Positions 7,393-14,423 of a stretch of DNA of 44,512 nucleotides are shown piece after piece. Every line of letters starts with the position of its first letter. Position 1 is the first letter of the stretch. The notes under the pieces are model-generated. The model saw only the letters and a list, made by a program, of their open reading frames with translations, was not told where the DNA came from and ran no database searches. The DNA comes from Paractinoplanes ovalisporus (GTDB taxonomy: Bacteria; Actinomycetota; Actinomycetes; Mycobacteriales; Micromonosporaceae): contig NZ_JAENHP010000041.1 in the NCBI RefSeq assembly GCF_016834655.1, positions 1-44,512 on the forward strand. The letters are read 5' to 3'. The translations under genes and the position numbers were made by a program.

Positions 7393-8317
7393 GCAGCGGC
7401 ACCGTCTCGACCGCCTGCACGCCCGGGATGGCCGCCACCTTGGTCGTCAGGTAGTGGTAGAGCGCGGCCGCGTCGCGGCACATCGCCGACGCCATCAGGT
7501 TGGTTCGGCCGGTGACCGCCGCCGCGTACGCCAGTTCGGTGTGGTCGGCCAGCTGGGCGCCGACCGCGGCCAGGTCGGCCGGCGCGACCGTGAACCACAG
7601 GTTGGCCACCGTGTGGATGCCGACCGCCGAGCTGGCCACGTCGAGGTCGAAGTAGACCGCCCCGGCCGTGGTCAGCGTGGCCACCCGCAGCGCGACCTGG
7701 CGCTGGGTCCAGCCGGTGGCCGCGGCCAGGGCCGCCCAGCTGGCCCGGCCGTCGCGGGCCAGGGCGTCCAGCAGCGGGGCGTCGGCCTCCTCGACCTGCA
7801 CCGACCGGTCGTGCGTGACCGTGGCGACGCCTTCCAGCAGGGCGGCCCGCTGGGCGTCGTCGAGTTCGTGGCCGGGGGCGATCCAGTCGGACTCGCCGCG
7901 GCCCACGAACCGGTGCAGCAGCTGGTGGGCGGTGAAGGTGAGCACGTTGGACGCGCGGGGCAGGTGGTGCAGCAGGCCGGCCTGCTGGTCGTCGACCAGC
8001 GCCTGGCAGGTGATCTCGGCGCCGCCCGCCCCGATGCTGACCCAGGAGGTGTCGTCGCGGCGGGCCAGCGCGTCGGCCAGCGTCGCCGCCGTGCCGGGGC
8101 GGCAGCCGATGCGCAGCGTCCAGTACGACTTGCCGGGCAGCCGGGTCGGGTTGGCCCGGGCCAGCACCCGGACCACGCCGGTGGTGCGCAGGCGCTGATA
8201 GCGGCGGGCGACGGTCTGCTCCGAGACGCCGATCACCGAGGCGATGCGGGCGAACGGTGCCCGCGGGGACAACTGCAACGCGTGCAGGATCTGTTGATCG
8301 ATCCGGTCGGGCGCCAC
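7319..8317 (-). CDS. Lrp/AsnC-family regulator with two HTH/ligand halves
   Basis: The 332-residue protein is about twice the usual 150-160 residues of Lrp/AsnC. It holds two tandem copies: an HTH near residues 5-50 (IDQQILHALQLSPRAPFARI, then a recognition helix in VSEQTVARRYQRL) followed by a RAM-like ligand domain, and a second HTH near 170-215 (LLDALARDGRASWAALAAAT) followed by a second ligand domain with GRTNLMASAM. The fused dimer-like form is common in actinobacteria; the effector is probably an amino acid but is not identified. GTG 8315-8317 has no Shine-Dalgarno; a TAGTAT box (minus strand, 8324-8329) is six bases upstream, so the transcript is probably leaderless. Its 3' end overlaps the MocR gene tail by 74 bases with no terminator between. 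Confidence 0.85.
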   Translation of the reverse strand: MAPDRIDQQILHALQLSPRAPFARIASVIGVSEQTVARRYQRLRTTGVVRVLARANPTRLPGKSYWTLRIGCRPGTAATLADALARRDDTSWVSIGAGGAEITCQALVDDQQAGLLHHLPRASNVLTFTAHQLLHRFVGRGESDWIAPGHELDDAQRAALLEGVATVTHDRSVQVEEADAPLLDALARDGRASWAALAAATGWTQRQVALRVATLTTAGAVYFDLDVASSAVGIHTVANLWFTVAPADLAAVGAQLADHTELAYAAAVTGRTNLMASAMCRDAAALYHYLTTKVAAIPGVQAVETVPLLTRVKQAHFLIQNGRVHEPRRPAP

Positions 8318-8436
8318 CAGGGAATACTACGACCGGAGGCGCCGATGACCTTGTCCCCTCGCCGGGGGATGGGTCCGCCGCCGGTGGCCGCTTTAGGGTC
8401 GTTGCACCCGGTTTGCCGACCCCTCGGAGCCGCCCG

Positions 8437-9138
8437 ATGTCCACGTTCCGCACGGCCAGTGACAGCACCCCGCCCAAGCCCCGCAACCCCTACCCGATGA
8501 ACCGGACCGCCAAGGAGGCCGAGACACCCATCCCGGACGGCCCGACCGAACCGATCGGGGCCCGCCGTGTCGTCAAGCGCCGCAACTGGGGTGTCTTCCT
8601 GGCCACGCTGGTGGCGCTGTTCGCCCTCAACGTCGCCGGCGTCGCCATCTTCGTCGCCTGGCGGGCGTCCTACCTGGCCCGGGCCGCGCTCCAGCCGCCG
8701 CCACCGCCCCCGGCCGCCGTCGCGCCTACGGGGGACGGCTTCGACGTCTCGTACGCCCAGGAACCGCTCCGGGTGCAGGTGGGCTGCTCGGCGGTGCTCT
8801 TCCTCGACCTCGACGAACCCCGGTCGAACGCCGCCGAGAAGGTCAGCGACCTGCGCTACGACAGCCGCTGCGGTGATCAGCCGCCCAGCCTGACCCTGGG
8901 GGCGGGCGCGGCCGCCGGCAGCCAGGTCAAGAGCAACGACACTGACGCCGCCGGGTGCGCCAAGGCGATCCGCACCAGTCCCATCGGGCCGGGGGCGAGC
9001 ATTCCCGTACGGAAGGGGACCGTGCTCTGCGTGCTCACCGCGGCCGCCCCGGCCCGCATGGCGCTGGTCGAGATCACCGATGTGGGCCGGACCGGGACCG
9101 CTGGTATGCGGGCTACGTCCTGGAAAGTGGCGGGCTGA
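8437..9138 (+). CDS. single-pass membrane protein of unknown function
   Basis: I do not recognise a family. The 233-residue protein has a hydrophilic N-terminal 50 residues ending in basic RRVVKRRN, one strong membrane helix (residues 51-75), a proline run, then about 150 residues expected outside the cell. Four cysteines lie in the external part (VGCSAV, SRCGDQ, AGCAKA, VLCVL) and could form two disulfides. Start ATG 8437 has GGAG upstream; a longer in-frame reading from 8257 would lack membrane-protein character and overlap the divergent Lrp start. TAGGGT at 8395-8400 is a possible -10. It lies just upstream of aspS but has no evident link to it. Confidence 0.72.
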   Translation: MSTFRTASDSTPPKPRNPYPMNRTAKEAETPIPDGPTEPIGARRVVKRRNWGVFLATLVALFALNVAGVAIFVAWRASYLARAALQPPPPPPAAVAPTGDGFDVSYAQEPLRVQVGCSAVLFLDLDEPRSNAAEKVSDLRYDSRCGDQPPSLTLGAGAAAGSQVKSNDTDAAGCAKAIRTSPIGPGASIPVRKGTVLCVLTAAAPARMALVEITDVGRTGTAGMRATSWKVAG

Positions 9139-9207
9139 CGGCGGTCGCGCCGGGCGTCCCTGACAGAATGTCGGGTGGCCCTGTGACAGCTGTGAGGAGA
9201 CCTTCCC

Positions 9208-11010
9208 GTGATCCGTACCCATGAAGCCGGCACCCTTCGCGCGAGCGACGCCGGCACGACGGTGACGCTCGCCGGCTGGGTGGCCCGGCGGCGCGACCAC
9301 GGCGGGGTCATCTTCGTCGATCTGCGCGACGCCTCGGGCGTGGTCCAGGTGGTCTTCCGCGAGGAAGACGCGCACGCGCTGCGCAACGAGTTCTGCGTGC
9401 TGGTCGTCGGCGAGGTCAACGCCCGCCCCGAGGGCAACGCGAACCCCGAGCTGGCCACCGGCGAGATCGAGGTCGTGGCGTCCCAGCTGACCGTGCTCTC
9501 CGAGGCCGCGCCGCTGCCCCTGCCGGTCGACGACGCCGTCACCGCCTCCGACGACCTGCGCCTGAAGTACCGCTATCTCGACCTGCGCCGCTCCGGCCCG
9601 GCCAAGGCGCTGCGGCTGCGGTCGCGGGCCAACCAGATCGCCCGCGAGGTGCTGCACGCCCGTGACTTCAACGAGATCGAGACGCCGACCCTGACCCGGT
9701 CGACTCCCGAGGGTGCGCGTGACTTCCTGGTTCCCGTACGCCTTCAGCCCGGCACCTGGTACGCCCTGCCCCAGTCGCCTCAGCTGTTCAAGCAGCTGCT
9801 GATGGTGGCGGGGATGGAGCGCTACTACCAGATCGCCCGGTGCTACCGCGACGAGGACTTCCGCGCCGACCGGCAGCCCGAGTTCACCCAGCTCGACATC
9901 GAGATGTCGTTCGTCACGCAGGACGACATCATCGCCCTCGGCGAAGAGATCGTCTCCAAGCTGTGGAGCGAGCTCGCCGACTACCAGGTCCAGCTGCCGA
10001 TCCCGCGCATCACCTGGACCGACGCGATGAACCGCTACGGTTCCGACAAGCCCGATCTGCGGTACGGCGTCGAGCTGAACGAACTCACCGACTACCTGCG
10101 CGGCACGGAGTTCCGCGTGTTCGCCGGCGCCATCGCGGCCGGTGGCTACGTGGGCGCGGTCGTCATGCCCGGTGGCGCCTCGCAGACCCGCAAGGAATTG
10201 GACGGCTGGCAGGACTGGGCCAAGGCGCGCGGCGCCCGTGGCCTGGCCTACGTCGTGCTCGACGCCGAAACCGGTGAGGCCCGCGGCCCGGTCGCCAAGA
10301 ACCTCTCCGCCGAGCACCTGTCCGGCCTGGCCGACGCGGTCGGCGCCAAGCCCGGAGACGCGATCTTCTTCGCCGCCGCCAACGAGCGCCGCGAGGCCCA
10401 GGAGCTGCTGGGCGCGGCCCGCATCGAGATCGCCAAGCGGTCCGGCCTGATCGACGAGTCGGCCTGGGCGTTCTGCTGGGTGGTCGACGCGCCCATGTTC
10501 GAGAAGACCGACGAGGGCGGCTGGACCGCGGTCCACCACCCGTTCACCTCGCCCAACAACGAGTGGGTGGACCGCTTCGAGGAGGCGCCCGACCAGGCCC
10601 TCGCCTACGCGTACGACATCGTCGTCAACGGCAACGAGATCGGCGGCGGCAGCGTCCGTATCCACCGCGGCGACGTGCAGAGCCGGGTCTTCGACCTGCT
10701 CGGCATCTCGCCCGAGGAGGCCCAGGACAAGTTCGGCTTCCTGCTCGAGGCGTTCAAGTACGGCCCGCCGCCGCACGCCGGCATCGCCCTGGGCTGGGAC
10801 CGCACCTGCATGCTGCTGTCCGGCAACGACTCGATCCGCGAGGTCATCGCGTTCCCCAAGACGCGCGGCGGTTACGACCCGCTGACCACGGCGCCCACCC
10901 CGATCACCGCGCAGCAGCGGCTCGAGGCCGGCATCGACGCCAAGCCCAAGCCGACGGCCGGCACCCCCGGCACCGACGGCCAGGCTGTTCCCGTGGAGCG
11001 CTCGAACTGA
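9208..11010 (+). CDS. aspS: aspartyl-tRNA synthetase
   Basis: The 600-residue class II synthetase charges tRNA-Asp with aspartate. An N-terminal OB-fold anticodon domain (GWVARRRDHGGVIFVDLRD) is followed by the catalytic domain with motif 2 (RCYRDEDFRADRQPEFTQLD) and motif 3 (GIALGWDRTCMLLSG), and by the bacterial GAD insert between them. Start GTG 9208 has AGGAG at 9195-9199, eight bases upstream. Length is normal for bacterial AspRS. Many actinobacteria lack AsnRS and use a non-discriminating AspRS with GatCAB; whether that holds here cannot be told from this window. No T-box or other leader is seen in the short 69-base upstream gap. Confidence 0.97.
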   Translation: MIRTHEAGTLRASDAGTTVTLAGWVARRRDHGGVIFVDLRDASGVVQVVFREEDAHALRNEFCVLVVGEVNARPEGNANPELATGEIEVVASQLTVLSEAAPLPLPVDDAVTASDDLRLKYRYLDLRRSGPAKALRLRSRANQIAREVLHARDFNEIETPTLTRSTPEGARDFLVPVRLQPGTWYALPQSPQLFKQLLMVAGMERYYQIARCYRDEDFRADRQPEFTQLDIEMSFVTQDDIIALGEEIVSKLWSELADYQVQLPIPRITWTDAMNRYGSDKPDLRYGVELNELTDYLRGTEFRVFAGAIAAGGYVGAVVMPGGASQTRKELDGWQDWAKARGARGLAYVVLDAETGEARGPVAKNLSAEHLSGLADAVGAKPGDAIFFAAANERREAQELLGAARIEIAKRSGLIDESAWAFCWVVDAPMFEKTDEGGWTAVHHPFTSPNNEWVDRFEEAPDQALAYAYDIVVNGNEIGGGSVRIHRGDVQSRVFDLLGISPEEAQDKFGFLLEAFKYGPPPHAGIALGWDRTCMLLSGNDSIREVIAFPKTRGGYDPLTTAPTPITAQQRLEAGIDAKPKPTAGTPGTDGQAVPVERSN

Positions 11011-11022
11011 TCTGATCGGACC

Positions 11023-11817
11023 ATGAGCACTCTCATCTTCGGCGCTTCCGGTTTTCTTGGTTCCGAAGTGGCCCGTCAGGCGACGGCCACCGACCAGGCG
11101 GTGGTGGGCACTGCCACCACCGCCGCGGGCGGGTGGGTGCCGGTCGACATCACCGATCGCAAAGCGGTGCGGGCGCTCATTTCCGCCGTACGGCCCAAGC
11201 TTGTGATCAACAGCACACGGGGCGGCTGGCGGGTCGAGGCGGACGGGGCGGGCACAGTGGCCGCCGAGTCGGTCGCGGTCGGGGCCCGGCTCGTGCACGT
11301 CTCGACCGACGCGCTGCACGCCGGCCGCCCGACGCCGTACACCGAGAGCGACGAGCCCACCCCCGTCTCCCTCTACGGCGCGGCCAAGGCGGCGGCCGAG
11401 ACGGCGGTGGCCGCGATCGACCCGTCGGCGGTCATCGTGCGTACCTCCCTGATCTGGGGTGGTGACACCAGCGGGCACGAGTCGTTCGTGCTGGGCCTGC
11501 TCAACGGTCACCGCGGCATGCTGTTCAGCGACGAGATCCGCTGCCCGATCCACGTCGCCGACCTGGCCGCGGCCCTGCTCGAACTGGCCGACTCGCGCTT
11601 CGCCGGCATCATCAACGTGGCCGGCCCCGAGGCGATCAACCGGGCCGAGTTCGGCCGGCTGGTCGCCCGCGCCCGGGGCCTCGACCCCGACGCGCTGCCG
11701 GTCGGGCTCAGCGCCGACGGCGGGCTCGGGCCCCGCCCGCTCGACGTGCGGCTCGACACGTCGCTGGCCCGCTCGATCCTGCGCACCCCGTTCCGGCCGG
11801 TCTCCTCCATCGTGTGA
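11023..11817 (+). CDS. NAD(P)-dependent sugar epimerase/reductase (SDR, RmlD-like)
   Basis: The 264-residue extended short-chain dehydrogenase begins with the Rossmann motif GASGFLG, has the STD segment of the active site (VHVSTDAL) and the catalytic YxxxK as YGAAK. It resembles dTDP-4-dehydrorhamnose reductases and other NAD-dependent epimerases but sits with housekeeping genes rather than a sugar cluster, so the substrate is unknown. It starts 13 bases after aspS, probably in the same transcript. Its stop overlaps a possible GTG start of the next gene. Confidence 0.8.
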   Translation: MSTLIFGASGFLGSEVARQATATDQAVVGTATTAAGGWVPVDITDRKAVRALISAVRPKLVINSTRGGWRVEADGAGTVAAESVAVGARLVHVSTDALHAGRPTPYTESDEPTPVSLYGAAKAAAETAVAAIDPSAVIVRTSLIWGGDTSGHESFVLGLLNGHRGMLFSDEIRCPIHVADLAAALLELADSRFAGIINVAGPEAINRAEFGRLVARARGLDPDALPVGLSADGGLGPRPLDVRLDTSLARSILRTPFRPVSSIV

Positions 11818-11855
11818 ACCCAGCCCGGTTCCGCCGGCCGTGTGAGACTGGCCGG

Positions 11856-12344
11856 GTGGAGCCGAAGATTGTCGAGCTGGGCGCCCAGCCGTACGTGGGT
11901 CGTCGCGAGAACATCACGATGACCCAGTTCGCGCGGGTCGCCGACCACCTGCCGACGATGTTCGCCCGTCTCGGCGAGCGCGGCGTCCCGGTCGCCGGGG
12001 CGCCGTTCTTCCGCTACCGCGTGATCGACATGTCGGCCGACCTGGTCGTCGAGGCCGGCATCCCGATCACCGCGCCGGTCGAGGTGGCGTCCCCGATGTT
12101 CGTCGAGATGCTGCCGGCGGGCCGCTACGCCACGGTCACCCACGTCGGCCACCCCGACGAGCTGATGGCGGTCACCGCCCGCCTGCTCGACTGGGCCCGC
12201 GACCAGGGCCTGGCGTTCGACATGCAGCCCACCCCGACCGGCGAGGTCTGGGGCTGCCGCCTCGAGGTGCTGATGTCGAACCCGGCCGAGGAGCCCGACA
12301 TGCACAGGTGGCGCACCGACCTGTTCTTCCGGCTCGCCGACTGA
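11856..12344 (+). CDS. GyrI-like / effector-binding domain protein
   Basis: The 162-residue protein resembles the stand-alone GyrI-like small-molecule-binding (SRPBCC/BacR-type) domain also found at the C-termini of AraC and MerR regulators. The opening EPKIVELGAQPYVGRRENIT and mid-segment GRYATVTHVGHPDELM are typical. No DNA-binding domain is present. GTG 11856 is chosen because GAGACT at 11844-11849 lies six bases upstream and the conserved region begins at once; GTG 11814, overlapping the previous stop as GTGA, would add 14 unconserved residues and is the alternative. Family members bind drugs, dyes or hydrophobic ligands, or inhibit gyrase; the role here is unknown. Confidence 0.75.
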   Translation: MEPKIVELGAQPYVGRRENITMTQFARVADHLPTMFARLGERGVPVAGAPFFRYRVIDMSADLVVEAGIPITAPVEVASPMFVEMLPAGRYATVTHVGHPDELMAVTARLLDWARDQGLAFDMQPTPTGEVWGCRLEVLMSNPAEEPDMHRWRTDLFFRLAD

Positions 12345-12437
12345 CCACGATCAATTTGTTGCCCTGACCGGCGAGTTTGGGCGGAACCGCCTCCTGGGTA
12401 TCTGACGTGGCAGAGCTCTCACCCCCGGAGGATATAA

Positions 12438-12656
12438 ATGCTTGCCATCGCCGCCGCCGTCGTTTTCGGTATCTGGCTCCTGCTCGACCTGCTCGACACC
12501 AACCTCGGCGCCCCCGACCTGTTCAACTTCCCCACCATGGCCTCGATCGGCTTCCTGCTGCTGGCGCTCTACCTGGCCGGCGTGGGCAGCGGCCCGCGTA
12601 CGGGCACCGGCTCCTCGGGCCGCCGCTTCTACGGCCGTCGCCCCGGCCGCGGCTGA
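12438..12656 (+). CDS. small two-helix membrane protein
   Basis: A 72-residue protein with two hydrophobic helices (about residues 1-20 and 30-50: LAIAAAVVFGIWLLLDLL and MASIGFLLLALYLAGVG) and a basic, glycine-rich tail likely in the cytoplasm. A clear GGAGG lies eight bases before ATG 12438, which makes this a real gene despite its size. I do not recognise a named family. It stands alone between the GyrI-like gene and rarA. Confidence 0.7.
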   Translation: MLAIAAAVVFGIWLLLDLLDTNLGAPDLFNFPTMASIGFLLLALYLAGVGSGPRTGTGSSGRRFYGRRPGRG

Positions 12657-12685
12657 ACGCGCTCCCGAGCGTCAGCATCCGAGCC

Positions 12686-12733
12686 ACCGGCCCGCCCTCC
12701 ACGTGCATTTCCGGCACGTAGAGGCGGGCCGGT
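12686..12733. promoter_or_regulatory. nested inverted repeats at the rarA promoter (operator or terminator)
   Basis: Outer arms of 11 bp (12686-12696 and 12723-12733) enclose a second dyad, ACGTGC (12701-12706) and GCACGT (12714-12719). The last base of the outer arm is the first base of TACTGT (12733-12738), the probable -10 of rarA, eight bases before its ATG. It may terminate the small membrane-protein transcript or act on the rarA promoter. Confidence 0.5.
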
Positions 12734-12746
12734 ACTGTTTCCGCCG

Positions 12747-14423
12747 ATGACTGAACCAGCTGAAGGCCTTTTCTCCGTGGCGCAGCCGGGGGCTTCCTCC
12801 GCCCCGGCCCCGGGCCCGGCCGACGGCTTCACCCGGCCCGCCGCCGACTCGCCCCTGCCGGTGCGGATGCGGCCCGCCTCCCTCGACGAGCTGGTCGGCC
12901 AGGAACACCTGCTCGCCCCCGGCGCGCCGCTGCGTCAGCTGGTCACCGGGGCCAGCCCGATGTCGGTGATCCTGTGGGGGCCGCCCGGCACCGGCAAGAC
13001 CACGATCGCCCACCTCGTCGCGGGCGCCACCAACCGCAAGTTCGTCGCCATGTCGGCGCTGTCGGCGGGCGTCAAGGACGTCCGGGCGGTGATCGACACG
13101 GCCCGTCGCGAGCGCCGCTACGGCGGAGCGCCCACGGTCCTGTTCATCGACGAGGTCCACCGGTTCAGCAAGACCCAGCAGGACTCGCTGCTCGCCGCCG
13201 TCGAGGACAGGACGGTCACCCTGCTCGCGGCGACGACCGAGAACCCGTACTTCTCAGTCATCTCGCCCCTGCTGTCCCGCTGTGTGCTGCTCACCCTGCG
13301 CGCGCTCGACGACGACGACGTCCGCGGCCTGCTGCGCCGCGCGGTCGCCGACGAGCGGGGGCTGGGCGGGGCGGTCACCCTCTCCGAAGAGGCCGAAGAG
13401 CACCTCGTACGGCTGGCCTCCGGCGATGTCCGCAAGGCGCTCACCGCCCTCGAGGCCGCGGCGGGTTCGGCCGTGGCCCAGGGCGTCAAGGAGATCGACC
13501 TCGCCACCGCCGAGAAGGCGGTCGACGTGGCGGCCGTGCGCTACGACCGGGACGGCGACGCGCACTACGACGTGACCAGCGCGTTCATCAAGAGCATGCG
13601 CGGCAGCGACCCCGACGCCGCCCTGCACTGGCTGGCCCGCATGCTGGTCGCCGGGGAAGATCCGCGGTTCATCGCCCGGCGCATCGTCATCTTCGCGAGC
13701 GAGGACGTCGGCATGGCCGACCCGCAGGCGCTGCTCGTGGCCACCGCGGCCGCTCAGGCCGTCCAGCTGATCGGTCTGCCCGAGGCCGGGCTCAACCTGG
13801 CCCAGGCCGTGATCCACATGGCCACCGCCCCCAAGAGCAACAGCGCCACCACCGCGATCGGGGCCGCCATGGCCGACGTGCGGGCGGGCCGCGGGGGATC
13901 GGTGCCGCCGGCGCTGCGCGATGCGCACTACCCCGGCGCGCGCGGATTAGGGCACGGCCGAGGTTATCGCTATCCGCACGACGACCCCCGCGGGGTGGTG
14001 ACGCAGCAGTATCTGCCCGACGATCTGGCGGACGCGGAGTATTACCAGCCGACCGATCACGGCGCGGAACGGGCGATCGGGGAGCGGGTGCCGCGGCTCC
14101 GGCGCATCGTCCGTGGTCGCGCGGCTACACCGCGTACGGGGGACGCTCAGGTGATCGCCCAGGACCGCGCGGCGGGTGGTGCGGCGGGCCGCGATGAGGG
14201 ACGCTTTGCCGCGAGCATCACACCGGAGAAGACCGATCCCCCCGTCGGCGCTGATCCGGAGCCGGACAGGGTGGCATCGACGGACGCCGCTCCCGTGGAG
14301 GACGCTTCCGATGGGAGCGCGCCCACAGGCGAGGCTGGTAGTCTCGCCGATCCGAAAGCCCCGGCGGGGAAGCCCCCGCCGGCCGAAGACAGCGGCTCAG
14401 CAGCCGGAGAGGAACAGCCGTGA
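12747..14423 (+). CDS. rarA: replication-associated recombination protein A (AAA+ ATPase)
   Basis: The 558-residue member of the RarA/MgsA/WRNIP1 family acts at stalled replication forks. Walker A is GPPGTGKTT (78-86) and Walker B is LFIDEVHRF (132-140), followed by the sensor-1 segment ATTENPYFSV and the C-terminal oligomerisation region with EDVGMADPQALL and the RGYRYPHDDPRG motif. Typical RarA proteins end near residue 450; here about 105 further residues are acidic, Pro/Ala/Asp-rich and probably disordered. ATG 12747 has no Shine-Dalgarno but TACTGT eight bases upstream, so the mRNA is likely leaderless. The stop overlaps the start of the next gene by 4 bases (GTGA), linking RarA to the giant repeat protein in one transcript. 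Confidence 0.93.
   Translation: MTEPAEGLFSVAQPGASSAPAPGPADGFTRPAADSPLPVRMRPASLDELVGQEHLLAPGAPLRQLVTGASPMSVILWGPPGTGKTTIAHLVAGATNRKFVAMSALSAGVKDVRAVIDTARRERRYGGAPTVLFIDEVHRFSKTQQDSLLAAVEDRTVTLLAATTENPYFSVISPLLSRCVLLTLRALDDDDVRGLLRRAVADERGLGGAVTLSEEAEEHLVRLASGDVRKALTALEAAAGSAVAQGVKEIDLATAEKAVDVAAVRYDRDGDAHYDVTSAFIKSMRGSDPDAALHWLARMLVAGEDPRFIARRIVIFASEDVGMADPQALLVATAAAQAVQLIGLPEAGLNLAQAVIHMATAPKSNSATTAIGAAMADVRAGRGGSVPPALRDAHYPGARGLGHGRGYRYPHDDPRGVVTQQYLPDDLADAEYYQPTDHGAERAIGERVPRLRRIVRGRAATPRTGDAQVIAQDRAAGGAAGRDEGRFAASITPEKTDPPVGADPEPDRVASTDAAPVEDASDGSAPTGEAGSLADPKAPAGKPPPAEDSGSAAGEEQP

Noticed and set aside
9139..9207. T-box or other tRNA-sensing leader before aspS, and similarly before alaS (19422-19490)
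   Set aside because: The gaps are too short and lack the conserved T-box sequence; alaS overlaps the gene before it.
8233..11553. A 1106-residue minus-strand frame across aspS
   Set aside because: aspS on the plus strand has all class II motifs; the antisense frame has no recognisable protein features.
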